Positions 50,209 through 58,245 of a stretch of DNA of 64,000 nt are shown here, piece by piece. The notes beneath the pieces were generated by a model, which made no database searches, was not told where the DNA came from, and saw nothing but the letters and a program-made list of their open reading frames with translations. Where the stretch lies: assembly GCF_027172205.1 (NCBI RefSeq), contig NC_070607.1, positions 70,494,831 to 70,558,830 on the forward strand. The letters run 5' to 3'. This DNA is from Podarcis raffonei (Eukaryota; Chordata; Lepidosauria; Squamata; Lacertidae). The position numbers and the translations under genes were made by a program. How positions within the stretch are numbered: position 1 is the first letter of the stretch; each line of letters starts with the position of its first letter.

Positions 50209-52570
50209 TATTACTTATACCCCACCCAATCTGGGTGGCTTCCAACAGAATATAAAAAACATAATGAAATATCAGACATTAAAACTTCATGATACAGGGC
50301 TGCCTTCAGATATGTTTATTTCTTTGAAACAGTTCACTCATAACAGGATGGTCTTGTGTTGTATGTCACTTGATGTATATAGAAATGAATGATGTTCCCT
50401 ATGCAGCCAGAGTAAATTAACAGTGTCTTTTACAAATAAGAATAAAGAAATAGAAAAGGGGGAGGGAGTGTGCTATAATCCATGCATGTATACGTGCAAC
50501 TCCCAGCAGTTTCTTGTCCCCTCCCCATGGCACAAACTACAACAGAACAGAATAACAGAATAACAGAACAGAATAACAGAACAAACAGAATAACAACAAA
50601 GCTAAGACTTTCTAGAGAAGTAGTATTTGCTGTGCTAGTCTAGGTTCCACAATTTAATACATATATTATGGCATTAGGTTTACATCTGATGAAGTAGACG
50701 CTAGTCTGTGGTGCCATAATAAATGTTAGCTCTTAAGATGCCACAACACCTTTTTAAAAAAACAGTTACGACTGTAATTGAGGCTGTGCCAGTCCTGCCA
50801 TTTGCAATGATACATATTTTTGTTGTTGTTGCAGGTCATCATCTTCAATGCAAAGCTCTCAGCTTCTAATGGCAAACTGTTAATCTCTTTGTCACAAGAG
50901 AGGTATGGGTATTTTTCTTACTGGATTTGTTTTCAGGTAGTAGTGAGAGATTGTGAGCAGCTAGTAGAAATAAGGAATACAACCATGGCACACTGGTTGA
51001 AAACCACTGCTGTAGAGAGTCATGGCTTACATTTCCCACCCACCCTAATCTGATTGCTTTCTTTCCCTGTAGCTTTGATGGTGTTCAGGCATCCTCATCT
51101 GTTGGTTCTACCAATGTAAGTCTTCTCTTCAAGGCCTGAAATATGCCACAGGCAAATCAATCCATTTTGCATGAAACAATAGGGTGTGCTGTAAAGCATG
51201 AGCCTTCAATCCACAACCTGATCCAAGAGGGTTGAGGATACTGACTGCATGTTCTATAGCCAGATACTCTAGGAGGAGGTAAAGCTCTCTCTACTCCAAG
51301 TGTATCTTTGCTTTCATGTGTTCTTGTTCCACGCATTCTGTACAAACTTATCTACCTGGCTTAGGTACAGCTCTGTGGTTTGGCATCTGAGAATGAAAGC
51401 TGAATACACCCTAGCCACCAGGCAAATGGGTGATTAATGGATTATGTGAAAAGCTTCCTGATGAAGCTGTCTGTGCATGGATTTCAATAGATCACTTGAA
51501 TCCACTTTTATTATAGTCCTTAAAAGACAGCCCAATCCTTTAAAAAAGTTTAATAGTACATGTGGTGGATATATATGGTTTTAAAATATGTACTAAATGT
51601 GGGACTCAGGCCTGTCTATGATTCTACTGAAAGAATGTCCTATATTCCAGGCCCAGAAGCTCCATGAGTACATCAACAACCTTCATACAAACAGCTTCCT
51701 ACCAGCCATGAATGGTAAGCCAGGCAGCTGTTTCACAGAATACGGAGGGCTTCAGCTGAGGGAACGGGAGCTAACATTTCATGAGGGGCTGCTCAGCTAA
51801 GTAATGACCATGAAGGCAGGTCCATTGGCTCTTCTCTGTTCTAGGCATGCTCAGGAGAGGAATTACCTTGCCTTCCATGCTAAATGTCAAGTGGACCAAA
51901 GTCAACACTGCCCTTTTCCAGGTACAGCAAAGACACAGAACCTTATAGCAAATGCCCATCAATGGAAGGCTGCCATCCTTCTAGCACCACCTTGGCATTG
52001 CAAGATGGACACTGTGGAGGAAAGGGACCTAGTTTCTTGTTTAGATCCAATTATTTGGTTCCCCATGTATATTGTATTTGTCCTGCTTGGATTTCCAAGG
52101 GAAGTGGGAGCACGAAAACAAGGTCAGGCAAAGAGCAGCATCCACTAATCCTGCTAGCTAAGCTCTGAAAGGTGCTGTCTTAGGAAAGCGCTAGGCCCAC
52201 CTGAGGCCTTAGGTAGGCTGGCAAGGTCTGCATTGAGGAGCTAGCTGTTCTGACTCAAAGGGTCCTCAACCAATTCTGCACTTCTACAATGTGGAAGGGA
52301 TGGGATGGGATGTTATTGGGGGTTCAACCTGTGAGTTGGAGGGAGGCAAAAGAGCTAGGTCCTTAGTTTGGGAAGGCCCATGGGAACGTACCATTGAGGG
52401 GCTCCCACTGAGTGGAGTTGCCTGTGTTTCATCATCTGTGTCCTCCTCAAGGTTGTGTGCTGGGCTGGGTACTTCCATCTGTTATTGAAATAAATACTGT
52501 TATCTCAAAGGAATAATTTAAACACCTATAACTTCTCTCTTCTTAGGATGGTCTAGTGATTTCAATGTGA
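35337..52570 (+). CDS. BPI-fold-containing family B-like secreted protein, 15 coding exons
   Basis: This belongs to the BPI/LBP/PLUNC superfamily, whose secreted two-barrel proteins bind lipids or lipopolysaccharide. Fifteen exons join in frame into 512 residues: 35337-35577, 37261-37447, 38134-38238, 40045-40191, 41572-41632, 42562-42625, 43104-43195, 46153-46320, 48824-48865, 49460-49615, 50835-50902, 51073-51115, 51651-51714, 51845-51921 and 52547-52570. I see a signal peptide (1-20, ending KTRAS), an N-terminal barrel to about 300 (PVGTFGTIHYDLMGSP recalls BPIFB6) and a C-terminal barrel (ISERFPAPQPLVVKI; IIFNAKLSASNGKLLISLS; RRGITLPSMLNV at the GxPLP position). N-glycosylation sequons are N37, N260 and N349. 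Mature cysteines are only C251 and C346, and the first cysteine of the usual disulfide is missing. The first Met of MMQSLW was chosen as start. By memory it is closest to BPIFB6/3/2; orthology is unsettled, so I give no symbol. Confidence 0.88.
35740..36647. mobile_element. Non-autonomous hAT-like element of about 0.9 kb
   Basis: The left end cagggactgggaacctcagt and the right end gaaaggttccccattcctg are inverted repeats about 0.9 kb apart. Flanks atttcaag and atttaagg agree at 6 of 8 bases, so this is an older copy. No transposase frame is visible. It fills much of intron 1 of the BPIFB-like gene. Confidence 0.65.
37261..37447 (+). CDS. BPIFB-like exon 2
   Basis: Follows ccactttcag and precedes gtaagta. 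It encodes IQGLLSEVIKQLLPLDITNS and further helix-forming residues ending in VIQSIT. Phase matches exons 1 and 3. Confidence 0.8.
37590..37735. mobile_element. Palindromic hAT-like MITE
   Basis: Contains aggggtgggaaacctgtc, then ccagttcccatcagtccc, and on the right taggagctgtagtctggcaa and caggttttccagacctgctc. Same general class as the copy at 8091, in intron 2 of the BPIFB-like gene. Confidence 0.6.
38134..38238 (+). CDS. BPIFB-like exon 3
   Basis: Follows gcttttttcag and precedes gtaagt. The beta-strand pattern LAITKITILPTLMKF then KVHLSLPVEISIKGE is typical of the N-terminal barrel. Confidence 0.85.
38560..38850 (-). mobile_element. CR1/L3-like LINE 3' end, old copy
   Basis: Reversed CR1-like sequence (tagaattatggagttgcaag, ggtcatctactccaaccc, cctctgatttaaaagcatc) in intron 3 of the BPIFB-like gene. 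It is more diverged than the other copies. Confidence 0.7.
39351..39590. mobile_element. TA-flanked MITE, Tigger-like ends, with repeated motif
   Basis: Begins cagtgtacctcaggttaag and ends taacccaaggtaccaatg between TA dinucleotides. The inside repeats a taacctgaag motif many times. Same type of ends as the copy at 12869. It lies in intron 3 of the BPIFB-like gene. Confidence 0.7.
39713..39749. repeat. (AAT)n microsatellite
   Basis: About 12 units in intron 3 of the BPIFB-like gene, without clear LINE sequence beside it. Confidence 0.9.
40045..40191 (+). CDS. BPIFB-like exon 4
   Basis: Follows tggtctttag and precedes gtgagt. It encodes SSEVKVKIDVVSKL then IFIIEASRIFINDIKVK. Family members usually carry a cysteine at about the EAS position; none is present here. 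Confidence 0.85.
41572..41632 (+). CDS. BPIFB-like exon 5 (61 bp)
   Basis: Follows ttttgctcag and precedes gtaagc. It encodes VAGPDENNMQSVVWTILIDV. The 61-bp length fits the BPI-family exon at this place. Confidence 0.82.
42448..42525 (+). repeat. Amniote repeat fragment (TCTGAAGAAGTG type)
   Basis: Reads tatctgaagaagtgtgcatg, catgaaagctcatacc and ctaaggtgctactggaagga, a phrase seen in many reptile genomes. It ends 36 bp before exon 6 of the BPIFB-like gene. Class unknown. Confidence 0.5.
42562..42625 (+). CDS. BPIFB-like exon 6 (64 bp)
   Basis: Follows ctgttttacag and precedes gtaagt. It encodes IRHCIRLVADILNVSLLSTL, an amphipathic helix with the retained second BPI-fold cysteine (C251). 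The 64-bp length fits the family. Confidence 0.87.
43104..43195 (+). CDS. BPIFB-like exon 7 (92 bp), GC donor
   Basis: Follows tttctctgcag and encodes PVGTFGTIHYDLMGSPKVND then RYFLIPYQ, the most recognisable BPI-fold segment. The 92-bp length fits the family. The donor is CAG|GCAAGT, a non-canonical but known GC-AG type. A second AG six bases downstream could serve as an alternative acceptor in the same frame. Confidence 0.87.
43542..45500 (+). mobile_element. BovB (RTE-clade) LINE, 5'-truncated, frame open to the end
   Basis: A non-LTR retrotransposon lying in sense within the GC-AG intron of the BPIFB-like gene. One frame runs open from the 5' junction to TAA at 45482-45484, about 645 codons. 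It encodes the reverse transcriptase (FIDYAKAFDCVD at about 44408; catalytic YADD at 44714-44725) and the RTE C-terminal region (WTIKKADRRRIDAFELWCWR; GHLMRREDSLEKTLMLGK). The endonuclease part is missing, as expected for a 5'-truncated copy. The tail is a (CAA)n run. Perfect 8-bp duplications of attgggtg flank it at 43534-43541 and 45501-45508. The protein matches remembered BovB of ruminants and squamates closely. The open frame suggests a young insertion. Confidence 0.93.
45620..45870 (-). mobile_element. Probable L2/CR1-like LINE 3' region
   Basis: Contains cacaagatcccagggtggga, an A-rich stretch and cgaaagaggaaggtcttcag. This reverse relative of LINE 3' ends lies soon after the BovB insertion. 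Confidence 0.5.
46153..46320 (+). CDS. BPIFB-like exon 8 (168 bp)
   Basis: Follows gatctcccaccag and precedes gtaaag. It encodes the link between the barrels (TFQVSLPGSPPSTTLF) and the first part of the C-terminal barrel (FHLTLSKDFIGIGIAALTGG). Both ends are in phase 0. Confidence 0.82.
47003..47050. repeat. (AT)n microsatellite
   Basis: About 24 AT units broken by one C, in intron 8 of the BPIFB-like gene. Confidence 0.95.
47293..47425. mobile_element. Palindromic hAT-like MITE
   Basis: Contains ggtcctccagatgttgctgg, gggctgataggagctggagt and caacaacatctgaaggacca, the two arms of one palindromic element, in intron 8 of the BPIFB-like gene. Confidence 0.6.
48824..48865 (+). CDS. BPIFB-like exon 9 (42 bp)
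   Basis: A small phase-0 exon after ctttatcaacag and before gttagt. It encodes KQLMTTDLASAITK. Confidence 0.78.
48970..49062 (+). repeat. Common amniote repeat (TTCTGAGTAGACATG type)
   Basis: Contains cattgaactcagcgaggctt then tcttctgagtagacatgcat and aggattgc. Pieces of the same repeat lie near 3965-4045, 14489-14540, 56160-56225, 61625-61655 and around 62620-63020. Superfamily not assigned. Confidence 0.5.
49460..49615 (+). CDS. BPIFB-like exon 10 (156 bp)
   Basis: Follows ctctcttgcag and precedes gtgagt. It encodes ISERFPAPQPLVVKIRGSNF, then a beta-rich stretch to FVLHWEV. Family members have a similar FP...P motif here. Confidence 0.87.
49686..49812. mobile_element. Palindromic hAT-like MITE
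   Basis: Contains agataggaacctgggccttt, ttggtcatgctgatgagag and gagccacaggttcccaatct. It lies 70 bp after exon 10 of the BPIFB-like gene. Confidence 0.55.
49835..49945 (+). mobile_element. SINE tail
   Basis: Contains ggccactgtgagaacaggat, tggacttgatgagccattga and tcttcttatgttctt, the common end of a squamate tRNA-related SINE, in intron 10 of the BPIFB-like gene. Confidence 0.6.
50163..50320 (-). mobile_element. L2/CR1-like LINE 3' end with (AAT)n
   Basis: An (AAT)n run followed by acttataccccacccaatct and ctgccttcagatatg, in an intron of the BPIFB-like gene. Confidence 0.7.
50166..50207. repeat. (AAT)n microsatellite
   Basis: AAT units at the tail of a reverse LINE copy in intron 10 of the BPIFB-like gene. 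Confidence 0.9.
50835..50902 (+). CDS. BPIFB-like exon 11 (68 bp)
   Basis: Follows gttgttgcag and precedes gtatgg. It encodes VIIFNAKLSASNGKLLISLS, a strand-turn-strand typical of the C-terminal barrel. The 68-bp length fits the family. Confidence 0.87.
51073..51115 (+). CDS. BPIFB-like exon 12 (43 bp)
   Basis: Follows tttccctgtag and precedes gtaagt. It encodes FDGVQASSSVGSTN. The 43-bp length fits the family. Confidence 0.83.
51651..51714 (+). CDS. BPIFB-like exon 13 (64 bp)
   Basis: Follows ctatattccag and precedes gtaagc. It encodes AQKLHEYINNLHTNSFLPAM, the long C-terminal helix, comparable to ALLNYYILNTFYPKFN of BPI. Confidence 0.87.
51845..51921 (+). CDS. BPIFB-like exon 14 (77 bp)
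   Basis: Follows ctctgttctag and precedes gtacag. It encodes MLRRGITLPSMLNVKWTKVN then TALFQ. ITLP replaces the family's usual GxPLP turn. The 77-bp length fits the family. Confidence 0.85.
52547..52570 (+). CDS. BPIFB-like terminal coding exon 15
   Basis: Follows tctcttcttag. Phase 0 gives DGLVISM and a TGA at 52568-52570, a short final strand like the family's usual last exon. Confidence 0.8.
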   Translation, partial: DGLVISM

Positions 52571-52780
52571 CCAGTCAAATTAGCAGCACCTTGAAGAGGC
52601 AGAATGTTAAAAGAGTTCATCAAATGTTCACTTCAAACTGATTGGATTATACGTTCTAATGCTCTGGGATTTATCATATTTCAGCTGCCAAACTGAAATT
52701 GTGATGGCTGTTAATTCAGTTTGTTGTAGGTACTGCATTTCTTGTATATCCTGTAATAAAGAGCTCACATGACCCTCTAA
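52571..52780 (+). other. 3' UTR of the BPIFB-like gene (inferred)
   Basis: A short AT-rich stretch between the stop codon and just past a canonical AATAAA. Confidence 0.6.
52755..52760 (+). promoter_or_regulatory. Poly(A) signal AATAAA of the BPIFB-like gene
   Basis: Canonical hexamer in the context cctgtaataaagag, about 185 nt after the stop codon. Confidence 0.65.
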
Positions 52781-52821
52781 GTGTGTCTTCATCTCTTGGT
52801 AGGAGGGACACCAATATACAA

Positions 52822-52912
52822 GAATAATAGAATTGTAGAGTTGGGAGGAACCCAATGGGTTCAATCCAATCCAACACCCTGCAGTACAGAAGTCATACCC
52901 TGACACATGATA
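52822..52912 (-). mobile_element. CR1 3' tip
   Basis: A short reversed CR1 terminus (gaataatagaattgtagagt, then caacaccctgcagtacag) just beyond the BPIFB-like poly(A) site. Confidence 0.7.
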
Positions 52913-53194
52913 TAGTTAGTTCCCTGCCTCATCTTCTACTAGAGGCTTTTTATGGTACCTTTTAAAAAAGCCAGGTGGGCAGTGTACAAAAAAGGTCATT
53001 AACCCAAAATGATGCAATAGGAATTGGCAGTACTCAGAAATACACTTTGGGCTCCGCTCATTAAAGGAACAACTTCCCAGTAGCCAGTAAAGCTGCATAA
53101 TATTTAAAGGTAGTGTTTATTGGAATTGTTCACTGTGGTTGGAAGCTTGAATTTGGAAATAAGTTCTGTCCATAGTCCTCCTTTCCATCTTTAC

Positions 53195-53370
53195 AAGGGG
53201 TTGTCAACCTGGTCCCTGCCACCTACTAGTGGATTCTAGGTGGGCGGTAAGGGGTTCTACAGCACAAGCTGAATCCTCCTTCCATTGAGCACTGGTGGGC
53301 GGTAAGGAAATTTTACCACCAAGAAAGATGCATTAGTGGGCGGTAGGTATAAAAAGGTTGACTACCCCTG
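53195..53370. mobile_element. hAT-like MITE with repeated GGGCGGTA motif
   Basis: The ends aaggggttgtcaacctggt and aggttgactacccctg are inverted. The flanks atctttac and atctatac agree at 7 of 8 bases. A tggtgggcggtaagg-type motif appears three times inside. Confidence 0.75.
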
Positions 53371-54532
53371 ATCTATACAGATTGTGGTAGGACCAAGGCT
53401 CCTCCAGCCTCTTCCTGCAAGTCTTGTTTCCACAGCCACTACATCCCTCATGCCTCTCCCTTCACTTCTGTGATTGCATCCAACCAAATGCAGGTTTTCT
53501 CCTGTGGTCAACAGCTCTTAACCCGGAGTGCTGTTATACCTGACCCTGACCATTGTGCTCCTGAAAGGTCCTGCTAATCTCCCTCTGGCAAGTCATGCTG
53601 AGCTGCCCAAAGCACAGTCGCTTTCTTCCCTTATTAAGCATGCCAGGCACCTTTCCGCACAGTTCCTGTGTTGACATGATGCCCTTCTGCTACACAGATG
53701 GGGGAGATGGTGGCTGCTCGCTGCCACTCCCAGATAGAAAGTCTGGTTCATCTATTATGCAGCAAACATAACAGGGCAGTTCTGCTGGAGAGATGAGGAG
53801 CGTCAGGCACACAGCAGGAAGGAACCCCGTGGCCTTTCCCCCGCTATTGTGCCTTCCTTGACTCCGACTCAATTTCTCACTCTCCCAGCTGTGATGACCA
53901 CCTGGGCAGGACCTGGCTTTGGCCCTCCTGCTCTGTGGTGGGGAAAACTGGGCTTCAAAGACACCAGGAGAATGTGTAGATTTATGCAAGTGTGGTGCCA
54001 GAAGAGTCACAAGGCAAGAGCCTTCTCAGGGATGGAAGCAGAAATGCTAAAGCTGTAGGGTGTCCATGTGTTTGACTTTACAGAGGACAGCCCTCTAAAC
54101 TGAAGTGCTGTCTGTCTGGAGGTATCCTCACTTTGAAGGGTTGTCCTGTCTAAGTCCATTTTAAAGATAAAGAACGACAAAAAGGAAGGACAGCAGCCTT
54201 GAAGCTTATCAACAACACGGAAGAGCAAATTGAGCTGGCACATGTTACCTAGTCACAGTCTTTCCCACTTTGGTGTGTTGTAGTTCTATTTAACTCAGAG
54301 TAGCTGTTTCCCAATTTGCATCTATGCATATAAATCACCCTATGCAATTTTTAAGCAGATAAATGCCCTCTTCTGCTGAATCCTTGGTGAATTCCTCTCT
54401 TTTTGGCAGTGCATCAGTCTGGGATATAAAACCCACAAACAGCAAATAATACAGATGCCAGATGTAGTGGACAGTCACATTGTTCAATATGGAAGGTTCT
54501 AGAAGACTGGATTTCAAACTGTGTCCCGAAGA

Positions 54533-54672
54533 GGAGTGCGGGGGGAGCGCACCGCCCCCGGCAGCACGATCCCATCAGGGTGCCATCGTGGCTGCCCCCC
54601 CCGGTGCGCTGGGCGCCCCGCCCCCACCTGCTCCCCGCCCCCTGGTGCCGGAGCATGAAGCTCCACCACTGG
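54533..54672. other. Isolated GC-rich block
   Basis: About 140 bp of C/G-rich sequence (gggggagcgcaccgccccc; ctgctccccgccccctgg) in AT-rich intergenic DNA. No gene start fits it. It is probably part of a repeat insertion. Confidence 0.4.
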
Positions 54673-54888
54673 TCCCGAGGGACCTTGTTAAGAGAATCTT
54701 TGGTTTTGAGGATATGTATCAGGAATAGCTCAATGGTGGGAAAGCACAAATTTTGGACACACTTTATTAAAAATCAGTTTGGACACCATCTCCAATTTTC
54801 TCTCATGATGTGTCAGATGGAGCAACAGTGGCCCTTTTCAGGAGTTACTTTCAATTGCTTTTTAACACATAGTATGGAGAGTGGGTTA

Positions 54889-55246
54889 AAGGGACACGAG
54901 TGGCGCTGTGGGTTAAGCCACAGGGCCTAGGGCTTGCCGATCAGAAGGTCAGCGGTTCGAATCCCTGCGACGGGGTGAGCTCCCGTTGCTCGGTCCCTGC
55001 TCCTGCCAACCTACAAGTTCGAAAGCACCTCAAAGTGCAAGTAGATAAATAGGTACTGCTCCGGCAGGAAGGTAAATGGTGTTTCCATGCGCTGCTCTGG
55101 TTCTCCAGAAGCAGCTTAGTCATGCTGGCCACATGACCCGGAAGCTGTACGCCGGCTCCCTCGGCCAATAAAGCGAGATGAGTGCTGCAACCCCAGAGTC
55201 GGCCACGACTGGACCTAATGGTCAGGGGTCCCTTTACCTTTACCTT
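54889..55246 (+). mobile_element. Sauria SINE, full length, 16-nt target duplication
   Basis: Complete head-to-tail copy (gtggcgctgtgggttaag; gttcgaatccctgcgacg; tail acctttacctt). A perfect 16-nt duplication (tatggagagtgggtta) flanks it at 54873-54888 and 55247-55262. Confidence 0.93.
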
Positions 55247-55262
55247 TATGGAGAGTGGGTTA

Positions 55263-55869
55263 GTGGGAATGAGCAGCCCCCTCCACTATTATTTCAGTCA
55301 CCTACTGGCTCTTAGTAGGTGACTGTCTTCAGCAGGGGACCTTTTGCATCCATGGAGGCTCCCCATACATTTCTGAACCCCACTGTGTCTTCACATGTTT
55401 ATTGTGTATACTTCTAGGGTGATTTCCATAGTGGGCTACAAAAATATCACAATTAAACTAAGTATGATTATTATTAACATACCCCATAAGTGTCCCAGAA
55501 AAATTGGGACGTTGTTTTTCCCTCTGAGAGCTGGCGGCCATTTTGGGCACCGTGATCTCTTAGGGGGCACTTGACTTGTGCAGGAACACGGCAGGGAAGA
55601 CACACATCCCAGTTTGGGGAGGCAACATGTTGGGTCAACATGCTTTAAGATCATAACCCCATCATTAAAACCTAGCCCATAACAAATTTAATAAAATGTC
55701 AGTACAACCATGCATGATTGACACTTGAAAGTATGGATGTTGAGCAGGACTGAGTAGAAAGAAGCAAGAGAGACACATCTAGCTATGATTCAGTATTACA
55801 TGATTCAAAACAGCATCTGTAAAATACAAGTGAAGGTAACTAAGGTTGCAATCTTAACAATGGCTATTC
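55263..55869. other. Intergenic, nothing recognised
   Basis: No gene or classified repeat seen. Confidence 0.5.
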
Positions 55870-56160
55870 AAGTAAGGGCAGATGGATCTGTTGATTTTTG
55901 TTCTCTTAATTTCTCATTTTCCCAATCATCAATTCAATTATCCCTATTTCTGCAACAATTTGCAGTGTTTTTAATCAAAAAAATCCTCATGAAAACTTTT
56001 CAGCATGTTAGTGCAAATTCCTTATAATAAATATCTGTTTTGTATGCTGTTTTGACTAATGTACATATTTTATGAACACTTTTCTCTATACATCTATTTC
56101 TGTAAACATTGGTTGGAGACATGCACCAGAAAATGTGTAAAAGTTCAAATTTTAAAGTTT
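55870..56160. repeat. Old unclassified interspersed repeat
   Basis: AT-rich sequence resembling 46915-47110 and 41655-41820. Shared phrases include ttctcattttcccaatc against tttcatttttccagtc and tgcaccagaaaa against tgcaccagagaa. Probably one old repeat family. Confidence 0.35.
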
Positions 56161-56225
56161 AAAGTAAGTCCCATTGATTTATATAGGGCTTGGTCCCATG
56201 TAAGTGAGATTAGGATTGCATCTTA

Positions 56226-57572
56226 ATTCTCAATAGTTAGTCCAGCTGTAGCAGTGGCTTAAATGAGTCCTGGGGATGGGATGAAATTCTGCTTACTGGT
56301 GTAAAGTGACAGTAATTGGAAGCAGAACAGGAGACTCCTGCTGCATTTACAAAATTATGGACCAAATCTGAGTTTCTGCATGTCTTGTTTGCATAAAATC
56401 ACCTATGAGAAATCACAGATGCTCTCTATCTTTAGGTCTCTTGTCAGTTTGTGAAAGCAGATGGGGCTTGTTGCAGCAATTTCACAAATGGAAATGTGGC
56501 CTGTTTTGATTTCCCTTGCAAAAGAAAACACCACCACCACCAGATCCCTTTCTATGACTGATAAAAGGAGTGCTGCAGAAATAGTGGCGGGTGTTAAAAC
56601 TCTGTGACTGGTGGACAGTCCTTCCCTTGACCCTGAACAGTACATTAAAGGTTCAAGAATCAACCTTATCTGAGGAAGAACGGTTGCATAAATGTTAGCA
56701 ACAAGCCTGGTAAAACAAGACAGGTGATTGATGTTAACGTAACAGCCATTGATTTTCTGCCCATCTTAGGACTAGACCACAAAACAGATAGTAGGTCTTT
56801 TGCGCGGTGGGGGGGGGGGATAGCCCTCAAATGAGGGCCCATTGCAAACAACTACATTGATAATTCGTAGAACAACTGATATATTGTGAGGGAAGGGCAA
56901 CCCATGTATTCTATTCCAGTGCCAATTGAGGGGGCACAGTTTTGTAAGTTCAGTAGTCTGTATATGAATCCTGCCATCTCTAAAGGTGCCTCTCCCCACA
57001 TATCTTTAGCACAACAGGACATGTAAAGTGCAGTTAGTCACAAAGCAATAGAGCCACCTCTTTGGGCTAGTGTTATGATTTGTAAAATGAGCCCCAAGAG
57101 GACAGTGGTTGTTGAAGGGTAATAGGCAGGTGGATAAAATTGTTTCTGGACATTACAGAGCAAAGACAGTCAGTTAAAGCTGTCATGTGGGGCTGCGTGA
57201 AGTTGTCTCTGCATGGCAACTGTTCCATATGATCGCTGCAAAATGTAGAGCAGTTTGCCATGTGGATCACCCTGAGTTCCAGTAACCCCATTGGCCACCA
57301 TGACTAAAAATGCCAGTGGTGCCACGTGGAGCGTCCACAAAATACAGGTGGTTCCACCAAGCAAACTGTTCAAAACATTAAGGCTGCCATATGGAGACTA
57401 TTTCAAGCATCCTTCACCTGATGCCAAAATTATGCAGGCCCGCATAAAAGGGAGGGTGGTGCCTTTATGTTACAAACCCCAAATAAAAAAGCACTCCAAG
57501 GTGCCTGAAAATATATTTAATGCAATATTTTTGCTATATTTGGGCTCAAAGACTCCATACTACTGGTTTACC
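56226..57572. other. Intergenic, nothing recognised
   Basis: Several short open frames, none with a family signature or splice context. Confidence 0.5.
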
Positions 57573-58245
57573 TAGGAGCATATGAAGCTGCTTCATACTG
57601 AGCCAGACCATTGACCCATCTAGCTCAATATTGTGGAAACAATGAAAGTTTGCCACCCCTCCAATGGCTGCGTGCTTGTGTGCACATGATCTCATGCAGC
57701 ATACACAGCACACAAACAAATACATCCTAAGCAATGGGGGCTGGAGTAGGCAAGCAGCTTCAGCGGAATGGAGACTCTGCCCTAACTGCCAGTTTCAGAC
57801 CAGGGTGGCGCTGTGGGTTAAACCACAGAGCCTAGGACTTGCTGATCAGAAGGTTGGCGATTCGAATCCCCGCAACGGGGTGAGCTCCCGTTGCTCGGTC
57901 CCTGCTCCTGCCAACCTAGCAGTTCGAAAGCACGTCAAAGTGCAAGTAGATAAATAGGTACCACTCCAGCGGGAAGGTAAATGGCATTTCCGTGCGCTGC
58001 TCTGGTTCGCCAGAAGCGGCTTAGTGATGCTGGACACATGACCTGGAAGCTGTACGCCGGCTCCCTCGGCCAATAAAGCGAGATGAGCGCCGCAACCCCA
58101 GAGTCGGTCACGACTGGACCTAATGGTCAGGGGTCCCTTTACCTTTACTTTACCTCCCAGTCCTACTTAGAGATGCTGGAGAGACTGAACCCAGCACTTT
58201 CCACACACAAAGCAGGTGCTCTCCCACATAAACCAGCTTCAGACT
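57573..58245 (-). mobile_element. tRNA-related squamate SINE, split by a Sauria SINE
   Basis: The left part (catatgaagctgcttcatac; ccatctagctcaatattg) runs to about 57802. The right part (tcctacttagagatgctgg; aagcaggtgctctccc) starts at about 58154. Together they give one reverse copy interrupted by the Sauria SINE. Confidence 0.6.
57803..58153 (+). mobile_element. Sauria SINE nested in an older SINE
   Basis: A full-length copy (gtggcgctgtgggttaaacc through ggtccctttacctttact). The bases on both sides read as one interrupted older SINE copy, so this insertion came later. Confidence 0.9.

Noticed and set aside
52571-52641. An alternative longer end for the BPIFB-like protein
   Set aside because: Joining exon 13 straight to 52547 gives another open end to 52641, but it drops the 77-bp exon at 51845-51921. 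That exon supplies the family's ITLP/GxPLP segment and leads to a normal short last exon, so the 15-exon model is better.
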